In this document: one piece after another, positions 34,826 through 45,639 of the stretch
How positions within the stretch are numbered: the first letter of the stretch is position 1
Layout of the letters: every line of letters begins with the position of its first letter
Translations under genes and position numbers: made by a program
The notes under the pieces: generated by a model
What the model was told of the DNA's origin: nothing
What the model saw: only the letters and a program-made list of their open reading frames with translations
Databases searched by the model: none
From: Symmetrospora coprosmae
Lineage: Eukaryota > Basidiomycota > Cystobasidiomycetes > Symmetrosporaceae
Length of the DNA stretch: 64,000 nt
Direction: 5' to 3'
Assembly (NCBI GenBank): GCA_008802785.1
Contig: VUYT01000006.1
Location: forward strand, 496,001-560,000

Positions 34826-35317
34826 GCCAGCTTCAAGATCCAGCGCCGCTACTCGTTCGCATCTCTCCGCATCCAATCAGACCCCTCGAGCTCCAAAGCG
34901 GTATACAAAATCGTCTGTGCAGTCGTTCGACATCTGCCTCTCATATTCTGCCTTGCTCAGTATCGTCGTTATTTCGCGCACAGCTCTAGCATTGCCTCGT
35001 CGCAGAGAGCCTGGTTTCGTGTCGTTTCAACCTGTTGCATAGCATGTGTTACATCTGTTCTCTTCCGTCGACGCCTTGTAACCTAGTCCACTCGCTCGTC
35101 CCCAGTCGTTGCAGAAAACCGGCTCCTTGTCGTGCCTTCGTGCGCATGACAAGCGACAGGCGTTGAGCCGCAGTGATTGACCAATATCGACACGACTGTA
35201 CACGAATGCTACAAAAAGGGAAGTTTGAGCTGACACCGGAATAGGCACAGCCCTTTCCAACAGCGCGGAGCCACCACGGCAGCGCATCGAGGTACTGCTC
35301 TAGGCTCGAGGTGGCGC
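34826..35317. other. Intergenic region between convergent genes
   Basis: A 492-bp gap between the phosphatase stop and the NFU1 stop (convergent). Presumably two 3' UTRs; no gene or hairpin of note seen. Confidence 0.4.
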
Positions 35318-36456
35318 TCAGATGCTGACGGTCTTCCCTTCGCCCCTGAGCCTTGCCTCAAACTTGGCAAACTCGTCTGTGGCCACAGCCTCGCTCTCGG
35401 ACAGGACCTGCTCGACGCCCTTCACTTCCGGGATCTACGAAATAGCAGTGGGGCTTTAGGATGTGCTTACGGTGCTGCTCCGATGACGGCAAGCACACTC
35501 ACATAGTGCATTAGCATCCGCTCAACTCCATTCTTGAGCGTGACCGTGCTCGAGTCGCATCCCCTGCAGCTGCCTTGGAGAGAGATCTTGACGATGCCGG
35601 TGCCTTCGTCGAAGCCCTCGAACGTCATACCTCCTCCGTCTTCTTGCAGAGCCGGCCGGACCCGTGTGTCTAGGAGCTCCTTGATCATTGCGAGGACCTC
35701 CGAGTCCGTATCGAGGATGCGCGTATCCTCGGGTCCACCGCCGTCTTTTGCGCCTTCATAGTAGAGCGGCTTGCCCTGGGTGAAGTGCTCGATGATGACG
35801 GCGTAGACTTCGGGCTTGAGCAGGGACCACTGCGCGTCCTCGCTCTTGTTGACGCTGATGAAGTCCGGGCCGAAGAAGACGAGCCGGACCCCGGAGATGT
35901 CGAAGAGCGCGCTTGCGAGGGGAGAGATCCGCGCATCTGTCGCGTTCATGAACTCGTGCGTCTGCCCTGTCTCAGAGAGGACCTGGCCGCCCGGAAGGAA
36001 CTTGATGGCGTCGGCATTGGGTGTGGTCTCGGTAGTGACGAACATTGTCCGGGCTGAGCGGCAGCAAGGAGGGGCGGCGGGAGCGCAAAGAGGGAAGCAA
36101 AATGAAGGATGTCAGCTGTCGCGCCTCGACGTGTACAAGTCCGGCGGTCCTTCGATGAGATGGCCCAGCTCACCCTGCTGCTTCCATCCTGTCGGCAATG
36201 CGCCACTCCGCCCTTGCTCCCTGAGCGACGAAGCAGCCAGCAGCCCGCCTGCCGTCCGCGCTTGCATGCTGCTCCTGCCTCCCGACATCATCGCCGTCGA
36301 GATGCCTCTGGCTGCGCCTCCCCTTCTTCCCGTCGCCAGCAGCGATGACGGTCCTGCAACGGCGGGCCCGCTGGCATTGCGAGCTGCTGCAGCGACCACG
36401 ACGCCGGCACTGCGCGTGCGGAGGGTGCGGCACAAGCAGTTTTGTAGAGATGCCAT
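35318..36456 (-). CDS. NFU1: Mitochondrial Fe-S cluster scaffold NFU1
   Basis: Late-acting carrier that delivers 4Fe-4S clusters to lipoyl synthase and respiratory proteins in mitochondria. Exons (minus) 36456-36174, 36053-35503 and 35434-35318 join in frame to 316 residues. The first exon is a long Arg/Ala/Ser-rich presequence (ARNASGPAVAGPSSLLATGR). The N-terminal Nfu domain follows: ARTMFVTTETTPNADAIKFL with LPGGQVL. The C-terminal NifU domain has EDGGGMTFEGFDEGTG and the cluster-binding CRGC motif in LQGSCRGCDSSTVTLKNG. The last exon resumes at HYIPEVKGVEQVLSE. The donor at 36173/36172 was chosen over the longer open frame because it alone restores the family start. Identity is secure. 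Confidence 0.95.
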
Positions 36457-36871
36457 AGTGATGATGTGGATTCGGTATCGCGACGTGGCAGCTGGTCCAG
36501 TCTCCTGCTCAGAAGCAGAAAGAGCGATGGAAGCGACTGCTGCTGCCTCAGCTGGCCAAGGTCGCAGGCTGGTGGCAAAAACACAGGCTGCAACGGGCTT
36601 CTTTGGCTATGGTACGGGTATACTTGCTGCGAGATGATAGAGTGGGTATGCGACGAGCTAGAGGACATGATAGGGCAGCTGCAGGGGTATCGTGTAGGGT
36701 ATCGATCTCGTGCGGGGTTAGCCGGGCTGACTGCTGCACTCGAGGAGATCAGCCTGCCTTTTTGGACGATGATGGATCAGCAAGCGGATATGCGGAGCAC
36801 CTCTACGTATTGGTATCAATGGTATGGTCGGAAACCCGATGTTTTCTGTTTCACAGCAGCAGCAGGAGCGT
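36457..36871. promoter_or_regulatory. NFU1 upstream region
   Basis: A 415-bp gap on the minus strand between the GATA-factor stop at 36872 and the NFU1 start. No gene seen; presumed NFU1 promoter and GATA-gene 3' UTR. Confidence 0.4.
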
Positions 36872-38664
36872 TCAAGGATAGAAGCGCGACGGCGGCAAAG
36901 GCGAGCGACGCGCAAAGTAGTCGTCCGAGGCCGATGAGAGCGGCGGCACGCCTTGCATGGCGGCGCTCGTGCTGCCAGCGTGCTCTGTGAACGGCGACAC
37001 GCGCATGTGCGCGATGGACTGGCTTCGCAGGCGCAGAGGTATACCTTCTGTTATCGGCTGGCCCGTGCGGTAAGGGTTGGCGCCGAGTCGAGCAGGAGGT
37101 GAACGTCGCCCTGGGTACGTTGCGGGCGACGTCTGACGGTAGCTGTCGAGTGCGTAGCTGGGCGGCGACGTGCGCTGCGGGTTCAGTCGGGTCAGACCTC
37201 CCAGCGGTGGGAGCGGCGGCAGAGGAGGGAGCTCTTGACTCGTCCGGCTGGCTGTTCGTGCTCGCTGCGCTGCGAAGAGGTCTAGATGCTGCCTGTCAGC
37301 GCTTGACGTACCTGGAACACCAGCCACATCGCTGTCACGGAGGGATCGCTGCTGCTCAGGAAGACGCTGCGGCCATGCCGAGGTAGAGGGATGCACTGAG
37401 CTCTGCCGAGGCCCAAATGATACATCCTGGCCGCCAGCCGGGCTTGACGATGCCGACAATGAGACTGCAGGAAAGCTGGATTCGCTGGTTCGACGCAGCG
37501 CCGGCTCGGCGTACAGGTCCAGCGTGCCGAGCGACGGCGTCATACCAGTGGATGGACCAGCGGTGAGTGGGTACCGAGCTCGCCTAGGTGGTGTCGACGC
37601 AGCAGTGGCGGCGGGAGGCAATGCATACGGGCAGGGAGCGGTAGGGAAGGCAGGATACTGTTCCAGGGCTCGATGATCAGCTGCGGCTCGCTGAGCCCCG
37701 GCAGCAGGCAAGGCGAACTTCCGCTGGACGAGCGCAAGCGTCCTATCGGAAAGCCTCTCAAGCCGCTGCAGGATCTCCGCAGTGCCTGCCGGGTCATGCC
37801 GCCTCTTCACTCTGCCGATCCGGGCGAGTCGCAGCGTATCGAGCAGCTCGATGGCCTCTTCGCAGCTGTGGGCGTCCCTGCTCGAGCCCGCAATGTGTCC
37901 GCACGAGTTGCACAGCGTCCGCAGCCCGAGAGGACCCCGACGCCATGGACCATTGGTGGATCCGCAGACGGTGCAGATCTCTTCAGAGGCACCTGCTATG
38001 CTGCCGAGTCGCTGGAAGAGGGGTTTCGTCAGCCTTTACACAGAGGCTTGCTCAGCCGGCTGACGTCGACGTACGCCAGGCTGGAGGGCACTGCCCTGAG
38101 CCATACTTGCCAGTGCGTGCACATCGGCAGTTCCGAGTGGGCGATTGCGGTCTGGCAAGGAGGAGACGCTGTAGCCCATGGCCCGGGTGCCTGGGACAGT
38201 GCGAGGACGAGCCCATCATCACGATATCAGTGTGGCTTGATAAATGCAACGCGCTGTAGCTATCGCCTACCTGGCCCATTTTCAGCATGACGAGCGAGTT
38301 CCGCTGGAGATGCATCAGCTAGCCGATCATCTCTGCCAGCCGGGTACAACAAAGGGTTCCCAGGCGCGCCAAGATCTGAGGCGTCGGGTCTGCTCCTGCG
38401 CGACAAGGGGAGGAGATTGGACGAAAAGGGAGGTGGAGGAGGGTAGCGAGGCAAGAGCAGCGAGCCCGGCATCCCGAGGTCAGTGAGGGAGCGCGTCGAT
38501 GGCAAAGTCGGCAGATGTAGAGCCCGCGGATGAGGAGGGCGGGCAGGGAGTTTGGGAGATGGGCGTCCGGTAGTGTTCGCAGAGCGGGGTGGGTTTAGTA
38601 GGGAGGAAGAGGAGGAGTACGACGGCATCGTCAGGCGATCACCGTCACTTGAAGGTGCCCGCAT
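36872..38664 (-). CDS. GATA-type zinc-finger transcription factor
   Basis: The DNA-binding finger is CTVCGSTNGPWRRGPLG followed by LRTLCNSCG: Cys-X2-Cys, 17 residues, Cys-X2-Cys, with the WRRGP loop of GATA/white-collar-2 fingers. Exons used: about 38664-38271, 38190-38107 and 37992 to 36872. The upstream part is Ser/Pro-rich (PSYSSSSSLLNPPRS) and the downstream part also (RTASRTSQELPPLPPLPPL). After the finger comes CEEAIELLDTLRLARIGRVK then a leucine-containing helix. The finger spacing resembles white-collar-2 more than double-finger nitrogen regulators; no PAS domain is convincingly seen. Start is uncertain: ATG 38664 is the first in frame, while MAELMSLDEG from 38774 would need a very short intron. 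A 42-nt in-frame intron near 37280-37315 is possible. Confidence 0.75.
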
Positions 38665-39869
38665 ATTGAGCCTGGACGAGAAAGGAGCGCATACCTTAGC
38701 TCTTGCTCGTCGACACCCTCCACCTCGCCATCGAGTGCAGGGGTACCCTCGTCGAGACTCATGAGCTCCGCCATGGCGACTCACGGGCTTTTGGCGAGAC
38801 GTCGGCTAGCCTCTATCACAATTGTGTTGTCAGAGCATCTTCTCGATAATCAAGTTGATGAAGCTGGTGCAGGGGACCGAGCGACGGTGGGTGTCCGATA
38901 GCTGCCGAGTGCAGGATCTGGGGACCGACGTGTCGCGACGGACGGCGGAAGCGGGTCGAGTGGAGATGATGGAACTGAGCGCGAGTGGAGAAATTGCTGC
39001 TGATGTTGAGGGAGCAGACCCTAACGGAGCGGAGTCTGCGGAGACCTCCGCCGTCCCGTCATTTCCGACCTCCACGGAAGCACGCTCGACCCGTCAGGCT
39101 TGCTCTTTGCTGCAGGGTACCATGGTCGGACAAAGGTACGTGTTATGGGTCGAAGGCGGGCTGCCGGCCAGCCGACGAGCCATCGAGCCGCCTGCTTCAA
39201 AGGTCAATGCGGCGAGCAGTCTCCGAGAAGCTGGGGTAGCACTGCCTCGACACGTTTGAGCCGGGCCGGGCTTGAGTTGGAGATAGCGACCTTTGAAGAT
39301 GCGCATGGACGCGTGTGGTGGGTATGCTGCAGGAGCGTAGGAAACGTTGGAACTTGGATGTTCCGCAAGGGTATTCGGGCTCTGCTAAGACGGATCCGGG
39401 TCGGAAAAGGACGTGAGACGCGCCAGGTCCACAGCTGGTTGGATGAACCTATTGCATGATCGACCTCGAGCCTCATGTGAGAGCTGGAAGCGTCAGTAGA
39501 GGGGATCAGTCGCTTCCGCGTTCCAACAACGCGGGACCACGGCGTCAGTTCGAGCGAACCGGGAGCCGTCAGTAGACAATCGCAGCAATACCACGATGGA
39601 TCCCTTCGCTAGTCATGTCAGCATTGCGCTTTCTACTGTACTGTCTTTTTGCTCTAGAGTGCGCGTGTGGCCAACCCGCTCAGGATGACGCGGCCGCCGT
39701 CTTGGGGGAGGACGGGCAGCCAGGCACAGACAGGACGGGTCTCCCTCCCTCCTGCCCACTCCACTTCGCCAGCAGAGACCAGGATATCAGATTCAGCATC
39801 ATCAGCATCATACGTAGAGTAGGGGCACCTCGTTCACCCTCCCTGTCCCTGCCTCTGCCTTCACCTCCA
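38665..39869. promoter_or_regulatory. Divergent promoter region, GATA factor / RPN2
   Basis: A 1205-bp gap between divergent starts. Open frames near 38822-39459 exist on the plus strand but lack domains or splice support. The ATG at 38774 (minus) may be a leading exon of the GATA gene. Otherwise nothing beyond promoter sequence is seen. Confidence 0.45.
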
Positions 39870-42800
39870 ATGACGGTCTCATCAGCGGGTGCGTCAGCGG
39901 CGGGGCCTGAAGGCGCTGGACAGGACAGGACAGGACAGGACAGGACGGCTGATATCACACTGGACATATCCGCACACAGCCGGCATCCTCGGCCTGCTCT
40001 CTGAGGATGATCCCACCCTGATCCACTACGCGCTCCAGCAGCTCAACGACACGCTCGTCAACCAGTTCTGGGCAGAGATCTCGGACAGCATCACGTCCAT
40101 CGAGGTCGTCTACGAGAATGCAGCTCTGCCGCAGGAGACGCGCAACCTCGCTGCCCTGCTCGCCAGCAAGGTCTATTACCACCTGGCGGCCCTCGACGAC
40201 GCGCTCGCTTTCGCCCTGTCCGCCGACGGCGCATTCAGGGTCGAGGCAGACGCCGCTGCCGCATCACCCGCCAACGGCGACCAGGACTACACCGATACCA
40301 TCGTAGCAACGTGCATTGACAGATACGTCGACAGCAGGGTCGTGCAGGAGGAAGGAGCTGCTTCCACATCGTCGAAAGCCGTGGCAGCGTCCGAAGGTGA
40401 CATGCAGAAGATGCAGAAGATTGTCGAACAGATGTTCAACAGGTGCATCCAGGACGGCGAGCACAGACAGGCAATGGGCATCGCCATTGATGCCAGGCGT
40501 CTCGATGTGGTCGAGCGCGTATTCAACGAGACAAAGGACGCCGCCCTCCTCAGCTACGTCCTCAGCGCCATCATGACGGTCGCAGTCAAGCTCGATTTCC
40601 GGAACAAGGTGCGTCTTTCCGCTTGTTCTAGCACCCTGCAGTGCTTGCTGACAGAGTAGTCTGTGCAACAGGTCCTCCGACTCTTGGTCCAGCTCTTTGG
40701 CTCGTTGCCAGCTCCCGACCACTTCAGCATGGTCCAGTGCTTTGTGCATCTCAACGACCCCCTCCTCGCCACCGAGCTGCTCTCGGGCTTGCTGTCTGCC
40801 GAGTCGCGGAAAGCCGACCCGGACAGCGTGCTCAAAGCGTACCAGATCGGATTTGACCTCGCCGAGACGGCTTCGCAGGAGTTCCTGGGCGTCATCAGCT
40901 CGGGCCTCCAGTCGTCCGAGGGAGCGTCGTCATCACTGCCGCCAGCCAACGAAGATGCCGAGAGCATGGAGACCGATACGCTCCTCCCTTCGACTTCTGC
41001 TGCACCCGCACAGTCCTCCTCGTCCGCGGCCGACACATCCGACCCAAGGCAAAAGCTCCAGTCCATCCTCTCTGGCCGCGAGACGATCGCGCTGCACCTC
41101 GAGTTCATGTACACAAACTCGCGGACAGACCTGCAGATCATCAACAAGAGCAAGGACCTGCTCGAGGCGCGCAACTCAATCTTCCACAACGCCATAACAT
41201 TCAATAACGCCTTCCTCAATGCGGGGACGTGCTCGGACAAGTTCCTGCGGGACAATCTCGAGTGGCTGGCAAAAGCCAGCAACTGGAGCAAGTTTTCCGC
41301 CACGGCCGCGCTTGGTGTAATTCACCGCGGCAACCTCGACTATGGCATGCAGCTGCTCCAGCCGTACCTGCCCAACCTCGGTGGCGGAGCCAGCGGAGGA
41401 CCCGGTGCGAGCGTGTACAGCGAGGGAGGTGCACTGTACGGCCTCGGCCTCGTCCACGCCAACAATGGAGCGGCGGGCGGCAAGGCGAAGGAGGCGACCG
41501 AGTTCATTCGGACCGCGCTCAAGGCCGAAGGGGGCGAGGTTGTGCAGCACGGCGCAGCCCTTGGCCTCGGTGTCGCAGCCATGGCGACGGGCAATGAGGG
41601 TGCGTGTGTGCAATATTAGTCATGTCGACATTTGCTGATGGAACGTTTCGTACATCGCAGAGATTTACGACGACCTGCGAGACATTCTCTTCCAGGACAG
41701 CGCTGTGGCGGGAGAGGCAGTCGGATACGCCATGGGCCTCGTAATGCTGGGCACATCCTCGCAGAAGGCGCTCGACGAGATGCTGCAGTACGCGCATGAG
41801 ACGCAGCACGAGAAGATTATCCGCGGTCTGGCGGTCGGCATCTCGCTGCTCATGTTTGGCAAGCAGGAGGAGGCGGATGCGCTCATCGACACGCTCATGG
41901 CAGATAAGGTGGGTCTTCCTTGCTGCCTTGGGCGGATTTAAGCTGACGCGATGCTGTCTGCAGGACCCCATTCTCCGGTACGGAGGCGTGCACACGATCG
42001 CCATGGCTTATGCCGGGACAGGCGCAAACTCTGCCATTCGCCGACTGCTGCATATTGCCGTCTCGGATGTCAATGACGACGTCCGCCGATCTGCGGTCAC
42101 ATCGCTGGGCTTCATCCTGTGCCGGTCGCCTGCGCAGGTGCCGCGCGTGGTGCAGCTCCTGAGCGAGTCGTACAACCCGCACGTCCGATACGGCGCGACT
42201 CTCGCTCTGGGCGTTGCGTGCGCGGGGACGGGGCTGCTCGAGGCTATCGAGATCCTCGAGCCGCTCAAGAAGGATCCCGTCGACTTTGTCCGGCAAGGCG
42301 CTTGCATTGCGCTCTCCATGATTCTCATTCAGCAAAACTCGACGCTGAACCCGAAGGCCGATGAGGCGAGGAAGCTGTTTGAGAAGATCATTGGCGACAA
42401 GCACGAGGATCCCATGTCGAAGTTTGGAGCTTCGCTTGCACAGGGTCTCATCGATGCCGGCGGAAGGAACGTTACCATTTCGAGCATGAGCCGGAATGGC
42501 AACATCTCCATGCCCGCTGTCGTGGGACTATCCCTCTTTACCCAGTTTTGGTACTGGTTCCCGATGGCCCATGCTGTCGTGCTCGCCTTTACGCCTACCG
42601 GTGTCATCGGCGTGAATCGGGACCTGAAGGTGGGTGTGCTTGGCCATATGTATTTGACCTTCGCTAACATCTTTCGACGCGCAGATGCCCAAGTTCGAGT
42701 TTACCTCGAACGTTCGTCCGTCCGTCTTTGCCTACGTCCCGGAGATCAAGGCGCCGGAGAAGGACAAGGTGGAGATGGTCAAGACGGCCGTCCTTTCGAC

Positions 42801-43332
42801 GACGGCAAAGGCTAGTGCTCGTCAAAAGGAGAAGGAGAAGGAAAAGAGCGGAGACATGGAGACGGACGAGACGCCCGCCAAGGAGACGACCGGGGATGTG
42901 GGCGAGGAAGCCGCGCCAAGCAAGAGGAAGCCCGAAGCAACTTCAGAGGCGCTGCCGAACCTCTCGCGCGTCGTGCCCGCCCAGATGCCATACATCAGCT
43001 TCTCGTCCTCGTCCCGGTACACTCCCGTCCGCGCGCTGGTGGCATCCTCCAGCCAGCCGACAAAGTCGTCAGCCTCGCCTGCGCTCATCCTCGAGTCGAT
43101 CGTCGAGAGTGCGTCGGGCGCAGGAGGCGGCATCCTCGTGCTCAAGGACAACAAGCCGGATGAACCCGTCGAGCTCGTCGAGGAGAAGGCCAAGAGGGGC
43201 TTGCAGCTTGCCGCGACTGGCGGAGAGGAGCCTGTCCCCGCCGCCGCTGCTGCAGTCGCCCCCGCGCCAGTCGCGGAGGGACCTATCGCGCCCTTGCCTC
43301 AGGCGTTCCAGTACGATGGATTCGAGGATTAG
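39870..43332 (+). CDS. RPN2: 26S proteasome regulatory subunit RPN2
   Basis: Largest non-ATPase subunit of the proteasome base; scaffolds the 19S particle and binds Rpn13. Six exons (39870-39888, 39980-40608, 40672-41599, 41661-41908, 41964-42629, 42685-43332) give 1045 residues, near the family's usual ~950-1000 plus. The start reads [20 protein letters not shown] after joining a 19-nt first exon. Proteasome/cyclosome repeats fill the middle ([86 protein letters not shown]). The C-terminus is Lys/Glu-rich ([14 protein letters not shown]) and ends [13 protein letters not shown], the acidic Rpn13-binding type tail. Essential gene in other fungi; nothing odd except intron 1's tandem repeat. Confidence 0.97.
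39918..39946. repeat. (GGACA)n repeat in RPN2 intron 1
   Basis: About five and a half tandem ggaca units within the 91-nt first intron, between a 19-nt exon and the acceptor at 39979. Confidence 0.9.
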
Positions 43333-43883
43333 AAGACTTAATGACAGCAATGGAAATGTGCGAATCTTCAAGTAATCGCGCCTCTCTGCGAGAAACCTTG
43401 CTATTCTGGTCTATGGCGGTCTTGATCTTTAGTGAAGCTACAGAACTGACTAAAGCAGCGTGGCGTTTGACCTTCCTTATGCGAAACCGCTCCTTCTCGA
43501 CTCTTCGTACTAGCCAACTGATTGGCTGATGTCATGCTCTTGCTCATAATGATCTTTCGGGCCGACCAGCCTTTCCGCTCCGCTGTCCGCTCTCCGAGCC
43601 GGACCTGTCCGTGTTATCCGCAGTTCCGTCGGTTCCCTTGACAACGCGCGGCGGCCAGAGGAGCCCAACGCCCTGGCTGCCGGGCCTGAGCTGTCCTAAC
43701 GTGTGCTTGAGTTCTGCCTCCGTCTCTTCTCCTTCCAGCCAGCGAGGACAGCAGGCCACAGAGCGGTCGATGAGTGTGCGAGTTTGCTGCACGGACGGTT
43801 TCATAGACGCCCAATCATGCTCGTAGCTCGCTCAGTCTCGTCTTTGTCAGCTCCTTCTGTCACGCTCTGACCAGGTAGTCAGG
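43333..43883. other. Intergenic region
   Basis: A 551-bp gap between RPN2 and the small Cys-pair gene. It may hold a first exon of that gene (an upstream ATG with an intron ending near 43875) but I cannot fix it. Confidence 0.35.
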
Positions 43884-44509
43884 GTGCTCAAGTGCTCAAC
43901 CACGCCGGAGCTGGACGACGCCAAACGAATCAAGCTCGAGGAAGAAGCGGGGGTGACGGAGATGACGGCGAGCCAGACGGAAGTGGAGGACTTGCTGGAA
44001 ATTGTGTGCGCGGGCTGTAAGCAGGCCTGTTCTGGATTTCCCGTGTTCAAAATTGTCGGAGACAAGCACCTTGAAATCTGCTGCGACTGCGACAATGCCG
44101 ATCCGACCAAGCAGGGCATCCCGGAGTTCGCGGATGCTCGCCAGGTGAGCGCTTCCACCTAGACTGCTGCGAGGCCCGAGTAGATTCAGTATGCAGCCAA
44201 TCACTGACACCAGCCCCGCAGATCGTTCGTCTTGCCGATACGAATTTCGAGGACGTGGAGCACGCCCAGGTCGCCATTGGGCTCATGGCCGCCTCCGGCG
44301 ACAAGTGCGCGGCAATCGCTTTCAAGCGTTACCATGGTCCCGACGTCGAGGTGCCTGCTTTCCCCGCTGGCTTCAAGCCTTTCAAAATCAGCCCGTTCAT
44401 CTCGTATCTGCAGACTGAATACAAGAAGGAGGCTTGGATAGAGAAGCGAATGGCGGAGGATTTGGCTGCAGTGCTCACGAGTCTAAGGGCCATCCTTGAT
44501 GCTCGCTAA
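43884..44509 (+). CDS. Small protein with paired Cys motifs, unknown function (start uncertain)
   Basis: Two exons are clear: one ending 44154 and 44222-44509. Visible features: EIVCAGCKQACSG with a CxxC pair, then ICCDCDNADPTKQG with a second, spaced like a zinc ribbon, then a helical part FEDVEHAQVAIGLMAASG and ending SYLQTEYKKEAWIEKRMAED. The first in-frame codon of the open frame is GTG at 43884, so the true start is probably an upstream exon or an ATG at about 43959. I do not recognise the family. Both donor (caggtgagc) and acceptor (cccgcag) are canonical and keep the frame, which supports a real gene. Confidence 0.6.
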
Positions 44510-45135
44510 ACGACCAAGGTAGAATGCTCGTATAGTGTATCATTCCTTGCTGCTTTCAGCACAGTCGTGCGGACATGTTTTCTCGATAACACCTTGCCCA
44601 CTATCTAGCGGGCAAGCAATCAATCCTGATAATCTGCTTCAACGCGGGTCCGCAAAACCCACAAGCGGATCCCACTAGCGTGGGTCCGTATTCACTCCTG
44701 TAGACGACGGGACGAGGCAGAACGGCTTATCTGAGGCAACATGGGCTGTCAATCCGCGTGAGGGGAAGGGACGAAGGTTGGTCTGCGGGATGCTGGCCTG
44801 GCAGGGTAGAAGAATCATACTGGACCGGAGTGTGCAGGCAGGTGGTCACGGATCAGTGCGTCCTTGTCCAAAGTGCAAGCGAGAGGTCTCAGAGGTCTGG
44901 AGGTGTGATTCTGTGAGAGCTGCATATGCCCATGCGGACATTCGAGCAGGAAGTGGGCACATCTGTTGTCAGAGCAGGACACTGAAGACAATGGTCGGAG
45001 AGCTTGACGAAGTATGAACATGGCGAGTCGTTGAACCGCAACATTGGACGTGGGTCAGGGACAGGCGCGGCGAAGGGTGAGCCGGTATGGACGCGAATGA
45101 TTCACATCGGCATTGACCGCACATTGGTGTCGCGA
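44510..45135. other. Gene-poor island, left part
   Basis: A stretch with no supportable gene. Near 44640-44690 there are related gggtccgc/gcggatccc/gtgggtccg words that can pair imperfectly. Composition is less G/C-rich than neighbouring coding DNA. Confidence 0.4.
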
Positions 45136-45606
45136 ATGATATTGAAAGTCGAAAGGACGTCAATCATAGTATGTGTCGTCTTTGGTGTGCTCTGCGCGGC
45201 GCGGCCACGCTTTGCTGCTGAAGCTCGCGAACCCCGCTCGGGCGGGCTGACTGTGACTCGGCTGCCTCCAGCACACGCAGTATGTGACTTCTTGAGGATG
45301 AGAGTGGCTCATACTGTGTGCAGAGATTGTGTGCATTTTATGATAGATTGGGCTAAGCATGCAGACGCCTTCCCGCTGAAGCTTTCTCCGTCTCCGCCCG
45401 GGTCGGCTGGCCGGGGTTCTACTGCTCTGGCACATGCAAGTTGCGACTTCTTGCGGCTAAGAAGAGCTTGTACTGTGCGCAGAGAGTGTGCGCATTATAT
45501 GGGAGGTCGGGCTAAGCACGGCAGGGCCTACTTCCGGCTCCTTCGCTTCCTTTGTCCTGGGCCCGGCAAACAGGCGGAAACACAGTCATTCAGTTTGGCA
45601 ATATAA
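45136..45606 (+). CDS. Candidate secreted protein with 53-residue tandem repeat
   Basis: An uninterrupted frame of 156 residues from ATG 45136. The N-terminus MILKVERTSIIVCVVFGVL then CAARPRFAAEA looks like a signal peptide: basic start, hydrophobic core, Ala-rich cleavage region. The rest is about two copies of a unit with matching words: AHAVCDFLRMR...HTVCRDCVHFM...AKHADAF and AHASCDFLRLR...CTVRRECAHYM...AKHGRAY. The period is 159 nt, so the repeat stays in frame. No known family. It could equally be a chance frame across a noncoding tandem duplication; mixed synonymous and non-synonymous differences do not settle this. Small secreted repeat proteins are common in plant-associated smuts, hence the interest. 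Confidence 0.35.
   Translation: MILKVERTSIIVCVVFGVLCAARPRFAAEAREPRSGGLTVTRLPPAHAVCDFLRMRVAHTVCRDCVHFMIDWAKHADAFPLKLSPSPPGSAGRGSTALAHASCDFLRLRRACTVRRECAHYMGGRAKHGRAYFRLLRFLCPGPGKQAETQSFSLAI
45212..45560. repeat. 159-bp diverged tandem repeat, about 2.2 copies
   Basis: Anchor words recur exactly 159 bp apart: gacttcttg at 45286 and 45445, and gggctaagca at 45350 and 45509. The gctgaagct word recurs at 45217 and 45375 (158 bp), with a weaker third match near 45535. Copies differ at roughly a third of sites. Confidence 0.85.
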
Positions 45607-45639
45607 TTGCAAGAAAACAAAGGCACAACATCAAATATT

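Noticed and set aside
38107-38190. Alternative reading of this exon in a frame giving a PAS-like WQVWLRAVPSSLAYVD segment
   Set aside because: It does not join in phase with the preceding exon, whereas the chosen frame links all three exons; the PAS resemblance is weak.
38822-39459. Possible small plus-strand gene between the GATA factor and RPN2
   Set aside because: Overlapping frames, no conserved motif, no splice structure; most likely promoter DNA.
44640-44700. Cluster of gggtccgc-like words that could be a terminal repeat
   Set aside because: Pairing is imperfect, no second end or coding part was found, and no target duplication is visible.
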